Origin: Neoceratodus forsteri
Taxonomy: Eukaryota > Chordata > Ceratodontiformes > Ceratodontidae
Direction of reading: 5' to 3'
Assembly: GCA_016271365.2 (NCBI GenBank)
Contig: JADMNL010000022.1
Location: forward strand, 218,402,501-218,466,500
DNA: 64,000 nucleotides
The notes below the pieces were generated by a model. That model was not told where the DNA came from. It worked only from the letters and a program-made list of their open reading frames with translations, and did not search any database. A program made the position numbers and the translations under genes. Position 1 is the stretch's first letter; each line of letters opens with the position of its first letter. Positions 32,466 through 44,040 of the stretch are shown one piece after another.

Positions 32466-32909
32466 TCCAGCCTATGAATCACTATGTGACTAATTCTTCA
32501 ATCAAGTGTGTACAGTGGAGCTGTTAGAGGAGGTGGGTTTCTCCTTTTGGATAAATCTTTTCATTCCATTCTGGTGGTGACTGGTCAGCCTGGGTTGGAT
32601 CAGGAAAAGCAGAAACAGAGCCAAAACTGTAATATATATGCAGCAAAACTAAATGGTGCAATCAGTTCAAAATCATACATTAATGTTACACGGCAGGTCT
32701 GGGCCTTTTTTGCACAATGAAGATCATTAAATATGAGTAGCTGGAGAGCAGGCTCTCCAATTCCTAAATAAATATATATGGTGATGGTGATGATGTTGAT
32801 GAAGGATCTGCTAGAGTGAAAAGGCCAGAGTTTACCAGTTTACACATTTTTTCCCCATCTGTTCCATCCCACTCACCCTGCTCCACTGGTACATTCAGAC
32901 AGGTGTGAT

Positions 32910-33474
32910 TTTTTTTTCTTCCTCTCTCAGACCCTGGCCCACCTTTGTACCAGCTCCCCAAGCCCCATCATCTGCCTTCTCATGGGCTTGCCATCCACTC
33001 CATCCTCTGCTTTGTCTCTTCCCTACCCTGTGGGTTACGGGCTAGTGGGGCGCCGCCTGAGTCTCACACTGCACAGACTAGGTCCCAGATGGATGAGTGC
33101 CATGTCACCGGTGCGGGGCTTGCGAGGAGCTGGTATTCATCCTGCCAGGGTCTGTTTTCCCATATTTTCTGGGTTCCCTCCCTCTCGGATGCCAGCATCA
33201 GAGGTGTGCATGCAAGCAACTGTGCATACTCCGTGGCACCCATCTGTGTCCTTCTCCCTCACTATGCTTCTCCAACTGCACTACCACATGTGGTCACAGA
33301 GGTGGCAGTGAAGCAGTGGAGCTAGCGATCCTTCATCCCTGGAGAAGGAGAGCATCCTTCTGGATGCTCGATCCTCCTCCCCTGGCCGGCCCCCAACACC
33401 GCACGCTCACTCCCGAATGCAGTTCGCCAGCGTCACGAGTGGTACCATTACCACGGCGCCAACAGGCCAGCCCA
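32910..33474 (-). repeat. GC-rich SINE, copy F (565 bp)
   Basis: The head lies on the right (GGGCTGGCCTGTTGGCGCCG on the minus strand) and the poly-T at 32908-32918 is its tail. An 11-bp duplication ACAGGTKTGAT (one mismatch) flanks it at 32899-32909 and 33475-33485. The landmark GAGGAGGATCGAGCATCC is at about 33362-33380. Three overlapping ORFs called here are spurious. Confidence 0.88.
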
Positions 33475-33494
33475 ACAGGTTTGATATTTTTATT

Positions 33495-33570
33495 TATTTA
33501 TTTCTTTATTTAAATATTTGGTAACCAGGTAAGAACCCAAGGACAAATATTGTCCGTTTTCAAGGGGGAC
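33495..33570 (-). repeat. LINE/SINE 3' tail with TTTATTTA end
   Basis: GGTAACCAGGTAAGAACC and TTTTCAAGGGGGACCTGG follow TTTATTTATTTC. This is a diverged version of the 3' tail seen at 8900 and 43608 (GTTGACCGGGTAAG...CACGACCCGGG). Confidence 0.5.
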
Positions 33571-33664
33571 CTGGAAATTTTGAGCTGATTAGTTCAAATA
33601 TGATATTTTCAGTGACAGTGACAAAAAGAATGACTGTGGTTGTCACAGCAAACTCCCAGGATGA

Positions 33665-34130
33665 CCTGGGTGGTGTGACCAGAAGACTGACTCACTGCGA
33701 CACACCTCACGCCACACCGGCAACACAAGTTTGGGAGCAATCTCAGGTTGCTGGGGGGTCGGCCGGAGTGGGCAGGGATAGACCATCACCTGGCCCCTAG
33801 TGTTAGCTGGGGGCAATGCAGTTGGAGACTGTCAGCGTAGTGTGGCGGGAGTGGTGGCTGCTGGTGCTCCATACACAGAAGTATGCATAGAAATGGCTGG
33901 GCGACACTGCATGCTGCCCCTCAGGAAGAAAATGGGAACATGGTTTCCAGAGCTGCCACTGACCCCAGCCACCTAGTAGCCCTGCGCACCAATGAACACC
34001 CAGACTATACTGCACTGGTGCAAAAGTAGGTCTTGGAGGAAAATCAGGGGAGAAGGGCTGGAGTGGCTGGCATCCGGAGGATGGCTTGGGACCAAGTGGA
34101 GGAAAAATTACTAACTGGTTATAACTCTCT
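33665..34130 (+). repeat. GC-rich SINE, copy C (diverged)
   Basis: CACACCTCACGCCACACCGG and TTGCTGGGGGGTCGGCCGGAG match the head region of copies B and H, and GGCAGGGATAGACCATC replaces the landmark. The 3' end and the target-site duplication could not be fixed, so the end coordinate is approximate. Confidence 0.6.
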
Positions 34131-34923
34131 CAAGCCTGTTGCATTCCAGCCCTGTCACAGGTCCCTGCCCACACAGCAGAAGGCCAGGTGCTAGCTCATA
34201 TAGCACAAGGTCTTTTGGACATAGGAACCCCCTTAGTCATTCCAGGTAACCTCTACCAAACTCTGTATTAGATGCAGGTTTACTTTCCAAGTTTGGTTCA
34301 GTCCTCTCCAGAAGTGGATCATGGACTTTGTTGAATAAAAATGGATTACCTGTGCATATTAAAATACATCAGTTGCAGATCTGTATTACATATATTTATG
34401 AACATACAATGAAACCAGCAGATAAAGGCCTAATGGACTATCGTGTCTGCTCAAATGTGCATTCTCAGTGCTGGGCACTGATGCTGCCCTCACCACCCTA
34501 TTTACGTAATATTAACACTAAATTTACAAGAGATACAAATGACTGCAGAAATAAATCAACACCAGGACATTTAAAAAAATAAACAGTTTAAAACAGACAG
34601 AATTACGCATAGAAAAAAACATGTCGACGCTAACTTTAGTCTACTTTCTTATTCCATGGGTCTCCTCAGGAAACAGGATTTTGCCACATGGGCTTCAGAC
34701 TTCTTTGTCTTTTAAATAGTTTGTTGTTTTAATCGGGTTCACCACAACATAACCCAGATAGATCAACCTAGGGTAGCTGGTTCATTCCACTGGGGTGTTA
34801 AACAGACGAGGCATACTGATGAGTCCTGGTAGGACGAAACATGTGTCTATGTCTTCTGTTGGCACCCTTTGCAAACTGTGTGAGCACCATGCATTTCTGC
34901 TTAAAGTCGAACCAGCATAATAT

Positions 34924-35085
34924 TTAAGCAATAATGCCCAACAGGGTGTGTGTCGTGCTGGGATAACGTCATGCCTCAGGTGGTTGGGCACGAGGCCATA
35001 GGCCAAGTGCGTCCAATACCTGAGGCGTGACGTTATCCCAAATGACACACACACACCCTGGAGGGCTTGGCTCATTGTTATATAT
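34924..35085. mobile_element. Foldback MITE with GAGGCC..AGGCCAAGTG centre
   Basis: Inverted arms of about 70 bp start TAAGCAATAATGCCCAAC on the left and end CATTGTTATA on the right. Both arms carry GGGTGTGTGTG and GGGATAACGTCA. The central palindrome is GAGGCCATAGGCCAAGTG (34990-35008). The centre and ends are shared with the foldback at 55937. No coding capacity. Confidence 0.85.
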
Positions 35086-35211
35086 AAAATAAAAAAAATA
35101 GTTTTAAAGAATGTTTTTATTAGAGTGGAAAAATAGTTTTTGTTTCTTAAGAGGAGATGCAAAAAAAGAGATCAAGCTCGTCTGCCATAAGCTCATCTAC
35201 AGGTTCACAAT

Positions 35212-35264
35212 GAGGCTGAGACTAGAGCCGTGATGTTGTGCTGGGATAACATCACGGGTCCAGT
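35212..35264. repeat. Short hairpin related to the 34.9-kb foldback
   Basis: GACTAGAGCCGTGATGTT pairs with TAACATCACGGGTCCAGTC around the loop GTGCTGGGA. The loop phrase GTGCTGGGATAAC also occurs in the foldback at 34950, so it may be a deletion derivative. Confidence 0.6.
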
Positions 35265-36491
35265 CCCAGACTGACTAATCAGAGACCAGGATTTTTTTCT
35301 TGCCATTGTATAATCTGTGGTGATTTGCATATGTAGCCCATGACGCTTTGCATTGTGGGGGCATGTGTGATTTTGTGTTTCAGATTTAAGAGACCAGTAA
35401 CTCCCCATTTGGCACAGTGGGCATCTGGTATTGTGTCTGGCTCCACATCCACCAGCCATTTCAAAGACTTCCTTAGACATAGCCTTCAGGACCAGCCCAC
35501 CTTGCCACATCACTCAGAAGTTTCAGCCCACTTTGTTTCTAGATATTTCCATAAAATTCTACAGAGATTTACACATTTGATTTATAAGACTACTCGCCAG
35601 TTCAGACCAGTTTGAGTCCTGCAGCTAGCAGTGTTACTTAGGGGCCTCACTCTTAACAAATCCCCTATTAACTTAACTACCTGCCATTGTTGGGGTCAGC
35701 TACAGCGGGGTCTCTATTGTGAGCTGCCTGACTGCAGCAAACATGACTGTGGCATTCACATTCTAAATTAGTATTTTCAGTTATCAATCACCCAGAACAA
35801 TGCCTGTTTACCCAAGGTAACTTTCAGTGAGTCATATATAGGAGACAAAAAAGGGAAATCAACTATTTTTCTGTTTAGTCTTTTGGCAAAACAACATTAT
35901 TGTGGTATAGAAATTCATGAAATTGGCAAAACAGTTAACCTAGGTTTCTCTCTAGTTGCTAGGAGGTCAAAGGGGTCATGTGCTAATTTTGTGAAAAGCT
36001 GGTCTCAGGCTTGCCCAGCTGTGGGAGCATGCTTCAGGCGGTGGGCTGGGAGAGCACTAAAGTGTGAAAACCATATGTTGTGTCCACATGCAACAGATCT
36101 GATTCGTGATAACATTTGGAAATCAGTTTTTCCTCAGTGGGGGATGGTAATTAGACAACAAAAGCGTTATGAAGCAACTGGCTCAAGCTAGGACTGTATC
36201 TACAGGACAGAGTCTTAAGCAGAATGGCAGATGTGTAATAACACTCAGGGCTAAGAAGCAGGCATAAAAGCTGAAGAGTCAGTGTGCATGGGGTTACATG
36301 TAGTTTTACATGCAAACTGCGAGAGAGAGAGAGAAGGAAACTGAAGGAAAAAGTCTACTCGGTAATGTCTTGATAGTCTGTAACTTTTATTCTTTTTTAT
36401 CTAAGGCAGTCTCGCTATGGAGGGCTACATTTTACGGTTATGGTTTACACATATTGGTTTTGCATGTTTCTCTTGTAAAGCACTTTCATTC

Positions 36492-36493
<2 letters not shown>
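35265..36493. other. No gene recognised
   Basis: Mixed sequence without a recognisable element; a 102-codon frame at 35883-36191 has no domain or splice context. Confidence 0.35.

Positions 36494-36570
<77 letters not shown>
36494..36570. repeat. (AT)n microsatellite
   Basis: About 37 AT repeats with one break at about 36533. The two ORFs that translate it as Ile-Tyr runs are artefacts. Confidence 0.98.
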
Positions 36571-36572
<2 letters not shown>

Positions 36573-38518
36573 ATGCAATGGGCTGACTGAAAATATGCAA
36601 TTTATATTGAAATGTGAAGGGGCAGGGCATAACTCATGAGTGGCAGAGCCACAAGTTATGAAAGTCCTACCCACTCACAAGTGATGTTAAACTGCCTATT
36701 TTGAGTTAGGCTATTGTATATTCGATATTTGCAACAGTGGTTTAGAAGTTACAGCTATTAAATCTGCAGTTTGTTTAAATATTTTGCTGTTTTTCTTTTG
36801 AGTTTTAACAAGTGGCTGCATTGCTGCACTAGGTATTGTGATGTCTTCAGCATTGTGAAAGCTGCTCTCTGATTGGTTCAATATCCCACTGTGATGACAG
36901 CCTTAAAATATCCATTATGAAAACAGTAAAAAGAATATGTTTTTGATGTTTCTGTTACTGATGTCACTTGACAAAATATCTTTTTTATTCAGCCATTTTT
37001 TACCCCACATATAGACACAGATTTATTATACTCCACACCTCTATAGTAGAACTGAGTAAGCACTTTAATCTTAAACCCCATTTTTGCACCCTAATAACTT
37101 TGCCCCTGTTCAACTGATTTACTTGAAATTTGGAACTGCATAGATGATACCAGGATCTCTGGATCCTGAAAAGTATGTGGCAGTTGGTTTACCGGGGCAA
37201 AGTCAGAGGGGCAAACAACACAAAAATTATATCAGAGAATACCTTTTTTTTTTGTTCACCTGTAGCTAGAAAACTGGGAGAATTTGAAACCTGTAACTTG
37301 CAGGTTTGATGGAGTGTTGTCCGGGGTGTGTGCTTTTTTTTCTTTTTTTTATCTCCCAAGCTTAAGTAGTTTTTAAAATATTTAAGAAAAACAATTCCAT
37401 TTCTGAGCATGTGCAATTAAAAAATAAAATCAGCATTCTAAAGCTAATTGAATTTTTGCGACCACATTGTTTAATATGGTTATTTTATGAGAATGCTTTT
37501 GTTAATGAGGTGTTAGGGCTGATTTCATGTCTGCGTATGCTGTCATGCTACTTTTATTCAGTGAGGATGGGGCTACGTTGGTGTGTAGCCACACCACTGA
37601 TGAATGTACTCATGATGTGAGTTTGTTTTTGCTTGAGGAGAATGCTGCCATTAGCCCCTTGAGCAGTCTCCTAGATTTGAACTGGATACCTGGGTGCCCA
37701 GTTCCTGATACCAGCTAAATGCCAGTATTTTTTAATTATTCTGGCATTGGGATGCCAATCCTCAGGCCAGTTTGTCTCCCCATCTATTTTGTTATTGATC
37801 CCCCATCCTCCTCCATATCAATCTGCAGACACCACAGCGGGGTGCCTAATCCCTGGTGTCTGCATACTGCAACCTCCCCACCCAGCAGTCTGGGACACCA
37901 GGGTGCCCACCCCCTGCCCCAAAGTAACAGTCAACACTGGTGTGTCAATCCCCAGTGTCAGAAGTACCCATAACAAAGAATACCATCCCATGATGTATTT
38001 TTCTTTTCTTTTGTTTTAACCTGCAGTAAAGAAAATGGTCTGTCATTGTCTGCTGCCGTCCACTGCTTTGACCCCCCCACTCAGCACCCACCACCCCCAC
38101 ACACATATCCTTACCTTGTACCTACTTATGGTAGGTCCAATGCCATAATCCTCTCTGGATGGGAGACAAGTCTTCACTCTTCAACGCCTGACCAGGAACT
38201 GAGGAACTCAGGTAAGGGTAGCCCATATTTCCTCCATTCCTCTCCCGACACTGCAGTCTGTGCTCTTAAAAGTAGCAGCACTTTCCCCACATCTCCCCTT
38301 CCACAGTTCCCTATATGATTTCCACTTCCCTCCTTCTCCGGCCCCCCCCATCACCCTTGTTAAACTTACTAGTATATCTTGGTCACAAACAGCACATTGT
38401 GTATTTAGCCTTAGCTATCAATATGCCCTGGCTTCACAGCTTGCAGTATGGTATGCATTGTTAGTTTACTTTTACCTCGCTTACTGTTTCCCTGTTCTAG
38501 TATTGTTCACTATGATTA
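36571..38518. other. No gene recognised
   Basis: AT-rich to mixed sequence, C-rich from about 38060 to 38350. Several short frames (38046-38318, 38260-38589) are low-complexity and lack domains. The right part may belong to the LINE 3'UTR that follows. Confidence 0.35.
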
Positions 38519-39003
38519 TATTTGCTCTGAATTTTAACTATGAATTATGTCTAATATTTTGTACTTGCAATATATACGGTTTGTATTAACTGCTTACACT
38601 ATTTACCTCACTACCACATACCTGTTTTATTATTTGTCTTTTCTACTAGTCTCTACATTTCTACTATGTCAGACTCTGTACTGCTATGTGTGGATGCCAG
38701 TTTTGTAATTGTATCTTCATATGCTCTGTATTTTACTAGGAATTATGTCTACTATTTTGTACTTCCAATATATAATGTTTGTATTAACTGTCTACACTAT
38801 TTACCTCACTACTGCATACCCGCTTTATTATTGTATAATTTCTACCATGTCTGTATTGGTCTTGTTCAACTATGTCTAACTTTGTACTGCTATGTGGGTT
38901 TCTGCCAGTTTGTAATTGTACCCTCCTGGGTCGTGTCTGAAAATAGTCATTGCTATGGCTAGCACACCCACCCGGTCAGCAAAAACTAAATAAATAAATA
39001 ATG
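38519..39003 (+). repeat. LINE-like 3'UTR with 198-bp tandem units and ACCCGGTC tail
   Basis: GAATTATGTCT with its flanks recurs at 38542 and 38740 (period 198 bp), and TACTGCTATGTG recurs near 38678 and 38884, so there are about 2.3 units. It ends GGGTCGTGTCTGAAAATAG...ACCCGGTCAGCAAAAACTAAATAAATAAATA at 39003. The same tail ends the SINE at 43602 (minus) and the locus at 54490. Confidence 0.65.
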
Positions 39004-39808
39004 TATTTCAATGCATTTTGGACTTTTACTCATAACTTTGATCCCAAATTTTCAACATGGACTTTGTGAAACTCCAAGAACATGGTAGGTGAAATTATTC
39101 AAATCCATCCCAAAAGGTGATTTCACAGTCACTCTGCAAAATTACCTTTTGGGCAGTGTGACAGGGTTGAATAAGACCCTGTCCCATTTGTTATGTAGAA
39201 AGAGTTAAACGCAATGATCTCTTTTATCCTCTTCTGTTCTGTCTCTTGTCTGTCTGACAGCACAGTCAAATTTTCTTGTGAGACCAAGGAACTGGCCACT
39301 CCGACAGTCTCACCATCCACGGCCCTGCTATCTCTCTGCCTTCACTTGCTGTTTCTATCATTTCTTCACCCTTGCTTATCTGAAATTGTAAAATATGTGT
39401 GAATCTTTATGTGAAAGTGAGATCCCTTGGTTTGAAAATGTATATGGTTATATTGTTGAAATGATTGCAAAAAGCTATTTGGAGCTCAAGGGGTTAACCT
39501 AAGATGTTGGTTTGCAAACTCTTTGCAGAAGCTGTCAATAGGAGGTCAGTTCTGGGACACCATATACTGTTTTGTTGTATCTGCAAGGAAGGAAAATGAC
39601 AAGAACATTTTCAGAAAAAACAGGATGTTTTCCTTAACGAGTACCATGGCAAAGGCTTGTTATAAAAAGAGCAGCAATATTTTTGCTGGAGAGACCAAGA
39701 TTTGAAATTGAGAAGAAACACTCAGAGGAAGGACTTTGTTTTCTCTGTTTGTGCTGCCTTTGTAAATAGTTATACTGAACACATTTTTATTTTGCTGTTA
39801 TTAATAAT
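39004..39808. other. No gene recognised
   Basis: The first 100 bp (ACTCATAACTTTGATCCCAAA, TTTTCAACATGG) resemble the satellite unit at 42.5 kb. The rest has no recognisable feature. Confidence 0.35.
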
Positions 39809-39812
39809 AATA

Positions 39813-41742
39813 TGTAACCCGTAGGTGGCACTATCCCTTGGGCTACTACCCCTGTCTGCTTGGCTACTAACAGGTTGAGGGCCTGAGTTCTAAAATGGGT
39901 GCCTCCACCCAAAGGTCAGGGCTGGTTGTGGCTAGTCTAACCAGGTCACAGCCCTCTGGGACACTGTGACCCCCCCTTTTCTCCCGCTAGTGGCCCACAC
40001 AGTACACAACAGTAGCTTCCCCAATACCACAGATATGCAAACCACATACACTTGTGCTTAGCACTTACCCTCAGGACTGGTTCCTTCAGCTCGACTCTGG
40101 GGACCCCCTATAAAATAAGGTGATGCAGTACAATAGCCATAATACTTTCAGCATAAACAGACACCACAGTCAAGGTAAACTGCAGAAACAAACAGATCTG
40201 ATTTATTTAGGGGGCTGTAACAAGGAAGGGGGAAAATCAGGTTAATTAGCTTAAACACATTAATAACCACAGTACTGTGCATGCACTTAGAGTCCCATAT
40301 AGTCACACTCTCTGGGTACCCAGGATGGATAAAGGTCTGGCCAGGTCTGGTGCAGCTGGTTGGAGCCCTGTGATGAAAAAAGAACATGCACACACAATTT
40401 GTAATCCGGAGCCGGATGGCTCAGTTCGTGGAAAGAAAAGCACAGACAATCTGATGACACACTTTGATTAAACAACAGTTGCAGGGAGCTACCCTGATAA
40501 TTACTCACGGTACCCAGGCCAAACACAGGAGGGCTGATGGATGAACTCTGTGGATTGCCAGAGGAAGCAGAACCCCTTAATGATGGATCTGTCTGTGCAG
40601 CAAGGTAGTGAGGCAAGACTCTCGTGGCAGGGCCTATCTGCACCAGGCAGCACGGATTCAGTCCGATTTGGGCTGTGAAAACTACTTCCAGCACTAGCTC
40701 ACAGTTTACAGCAATTGGGGAAACCAGAACGCGATCTCCTTCCAGCACATAGCACATTTATATGTAAAAGAAAGTTTACTGTACCAGGCAGGTGACTCCT
40801 CAGTCCTGATCGCAAAACACACTGCAATTACCTGGGAGCACTATGGTAGCTAAAGTCCTGACAGGCCGATCACTTTCAGCAAAATCTTCGGTCTTCTACA
40901 GGGTAAGCCTGGTCTCACAACAGCAGCAGCTAGCTTTTTCCTCACAACTTCGGATTCAGTCCAAAAACACCTTCTTCTGACTCTTTTTCTCCACAACAGC
41001 AGACAGGCTGGAATTCGGGCCTCACATGCACCTCCTGCGTGAACTACCACGCCGCTTGAACAGAGCAGAGCTGAGCTCCTTCACTCTTCACTCTCTAACT
41101 TGGATCTGGCTTCCCAACAGACAGCCCAGGGTGTTTCACTTAGATCCAAAAGGTTTGGTTAGTCAGTTCAGTTGTCAATCACAGCAGAGCTCCCTATATA
41201 GGTGCAAAAAGGCACCAAGGATCCAAAACTACATTACCCAGAGGCACCCTCCATACAGTCCCATTTCCACAGGCTCTAACTGAGAGTCCCAGTCCCGACT
41301 GGCTCAAAGCAAGCTCCATCTTAGAGTCCTCACATACTGATTGGTCCAATTCAACAGTCTGGGACCAAAATGGTGGGCCCAACAGAACCAGTTTGTGCTA
41401 CAGGAGAAACAGGTTAGACAAACTGCATTTTCAGTATTACTCTGCAATTTTTCCCAAAACTGTTACAGCGTTCAATAGTGCTCCTCTGTGCTTGTAGCGA
41501 TGGCAAAACAGAACACTTAGCTAGCAGCTTGGGCGGACTCAGGCTTAGAAACACACAGTCCCCCCATTCACATTAATTATGTCTGCAAACAGACAGCTCT
41601 TAAAGAGACAGTACGCAGAGGCTCTAAAAGCACTCGCTGCAGTGCCATTTAAAACGGCTTAAGCACCGAACACCATCCAGACCTGGAGCACTTAGGCAAG
41701 CTCCTGGAAGACTTTTGGGAACCCCCATTTGCGGGGGTTACA
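39813..41742 (-). repeat. Antisense solo LTR of the gypsy family (1,930 bp)
   Basis: On the plus strand it runs from TGTAACCCGTAGG (39813) to GGGGGTTACA (41742); read in reverse it is collinear with 4402-6299. A perfect 4-bp duplication AATA flanks it (39809-39812, 41743-41746). The reverse-strand AATAAA is near 40200. The splice-like pair is also kept (GTAAGT on the minus strand near 40063-40068). No internal gag-pol sequence is present, so it is a recombination product. Confidence 0.94.
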
Positions 41743-41799
41743 AATAAAACACTCATTGTGAATTTTTCAACTGCTCCTTGTCATCCTATGCTTCCTGAC

Positions 41800-42955
41800 C
41801 TGTGCCTTGATTGAAATTTTTAACCTACTAGGTTCATGGGGAGGGTCATAAGAAGGGTATGTTGAAAATTTAGGTCAAGGCTGCCTGCCAGCACAGCGGT
41901 AGTAGCTTCGCTCACGACGCCGATGCCCTGGAATTGGACGCGACTCAGACTCAGAGGGCCAGTCGGGGGGCAGAGGATCAAGTGTCCCAAGGACTGCTCT
42001 CCTCCTCCTCCAGATGGGAGGGTGGGAAGCCTCTGGTGCAGTACTGATCCCTGGTGGAGGCCGGGAGTTCGACTGCTGGGATTGTGCATAGTAGGGGAGG
42101 CATGCTGGACATTGGAGCTCAGCTCCATTATGTCATTGCACACCACGCCTCCCGCCATAGGTTTAGCATCTCAAAATTGCCGGCCCCACGCGTGACACCC
42201 TGCTCCACTATCAGGCCTGCTCCATCTGCCAATGGCTCTGACTGACGACTGAGCCTTGTCACTCATGCTTGAGGGGGTCTTGCTCGTGGTCCTACCCTGG
42301 GGAAGCCAGGGTTTCCCTTTATCTTCCATTGGGGAGAGTCCGCCAGACAGCCCTGCCCAGGAAGGTAAGCCTAGGCATGGATCATCTTCGAGGGTCCAGG
42401 GGCTGATGGTGGGATGGGTAGTGGCGTCCAAAAATAAATAAGTCAGGGTCAAAATTCTAAAAAACAACAAAGTTATGAGCATACTTTGATATTTTTCAAC
42501 ACTCACTCATAATTTTGGTAATTTTCAATATTGTACCCCAAATTTTCAACATAGCCAGTTTTCACACCACCATGAACATGACACCTGTCATTTTTCAAAT
42601 CCTGACTGAATGTGTTTTGCACCTGTGGTGCGAAATGATGTTTCATCTGCTTTTGTAAAATTACACCTACCGGTTCATAACGTCGGGTCATTCGAAGACT
42701 ATGTTGAAAATTTGGGGTCAAAATATTAAAAGGTTATGATGGTACATTGACATATTACAACACTTGCTCATAACTTTGGTAATTTTCAATATTCTGATCT
42801 CAGATTTTCAACATTGCCATTCTTTTATATCGCCTCATGAACTTGACAGCTGTCATTTTTCAAATCCTGGCCCAAATGTATTTTCAGACTTGTGGCACAA
42901 AATGACATTTGTCCCAGTATTTTAAAAATGATACATGTCATGTTCAGAAGTGTGT
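41800..42955. repeat. ~260-bp satellite-like array, interrupted by a SINE
   Basis: The phrase TAATTTTCAATATT recurs near 42519 and 42779 (period about 260 bp). TATGTTGAAAATTT..GGTCAA occurs at 41859-41878 and again at about 42700-42722, and ACCTGTCATTTTTCAAATCCTG at 42583 and 42850. The SINE copy D lies inside the array at 41879-42446. Confidence 0.75.
41879..42446 (+). repeat. GC-rich SINE, copy D (568 bp)
   Basis: The head (GCCAGCACAGCGGTAGTAGC) is followed by the landmark GAGGATCAAGTGTCCCAAGG then ACTGCTCTCC at 41966-42003, and an A-rich tail AAAAATAAATAA. A 6-bp duplication GGTCAA flanks it (41873-41878, 42447-42452), and the host satellite unit resumes without loss. Confidence 0.85.
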
Positions 42956-43062
42956 GTGTGTATGTGTGTGTGTGTGTGTGTGTAATAAATGGCTATGTTG
43001 AAATTTTGTTGTTAAAATGACACACACACACACAAAAAAAAAAATATATATATATATAGAGT
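42953..43062. repeat. Microsatellite cluster (TG)n, (CA)n, (AT)n
   Basis: (TG)n at 42953-42982, (CA)n then A-run at 43020-43043, and (AT)n at 43044-43059. Confidence 0.95.
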
Positions 43063-43600
43063 AACGTTGCTTTCAATAGGAGTATGGACGTCCATCCCCC
43101 CTTGACTGTCAGCCACTTTGCCAGTCTGTCATCATGTCAGCATTGCAGGATGTGTGAAAGGAGATGGCTTCATCCTGACCTTGTGGTGGCCGATGAGCAA
43201 AGCAACTTCCCCCCTCACCCTCATCCCAAGACTAGAGTGGGCCCAGAGATGCTGAATTGTGACCATATTACCCCACACTGGCCTCCATGAGTGACCTAAG
43301 TCCGTTCACAAACCTGGGTTGCTGCCGTGGAATTGGTATTGGTATCTACCCTACTGCTAATCCACTTTAAGCCCCCAAAATAAAACTACAACCCCTTTCC
43401 ACCCTACACAACTGATCAATATTTTTTATTGCTTACCCTCACCCATTTTCCACTCTATGTCTACAGGTACAGAGGATGTCAGCACTGACGTTGGAGGACA
43501 CTTACCACATGTATCAAAAAAGGATTGTTTTATGTTTAAATTACCTTGTTTGCCCCAGATAGCTACTAAAGAGATGCAGATCCTTTGTGACCCTGTTCCT
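43063..43600. other. No gene recognised
   Basis: Mixed sequence; no element signature was found. Confidence 0.35.
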
Positions 43601-43601
43601 A

Positions 43602-43997
43602 TTCTTATTTTACTTATTTAGTTTTTGTTGACCGGGTAAGTGCACTAGATAAATCCTGCCTATTTTCAGGCACGACCCGGGGGAGGGGGGTACAGATGAA
43701 TGCCAGCTGACTTTGAACCAGATTAAGCTGTTGGTGGTACTTTTAGTGAATGAGGGAAATTTGGCCAGGACATCAGGGAAATTCCCCTGCTCTTTTCGAT
43801 AAGTGCCATGGGATCTTTAACATCCACCTGAACTACCACCAATCCAGGCAGATGGGACCTCGGTTTAACGTCTCATCCGAAAGATGGCACCTCAGAAGTG
43901 CAGCACCCCTCTCATGCTGCACTACAGTGTCAGTACTGGGATATTAATCCAAGTGCCAGACGTAGGAACTGAACCCACAGCCCTCTGATCTCCCAGC

Positions 43998-44029
<32 letters not shown>

Positions 44030-44037
44030 TGACAGTG
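43602..44037 (-). repeat. tRNA-headed SINE with LINE-type tail (about 435 bp)
   Basis: On the minus strand the head (44037 leftwards) has an A box TGGCTCAGTAGG and a B box GGTTCAGTTCC (43965-43975). The body contains the reverse complement of GGTTTAACGTCTCATCCGAA (43862-43881), a core I recall as widespread in fish and shark SINEs. The 3' end carries ACCCGGTCAACAAAAACTAAAT at the left edge. The element is nearly complete. No tRNA gene is intended: the anticodon arm is not conserved. Confidence 0.8.
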
Positions 44038-44040
44038 ATA

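Noticed and set aside
33097..33513. A 138-codon frame in 33.1-33.5 kb
   Set aside because: It is antisense to SINE copy F.
36310..36639. A 109-codon frame with Ile-Tyr repeats
   Set aside because: It translates an (AT)n microsatellite.
43960..44037. Possible tRNA gene
   Set aside because: A and B boxes are present but the sequence continues into a SINE body, and the cloverleaf arms are not kept.
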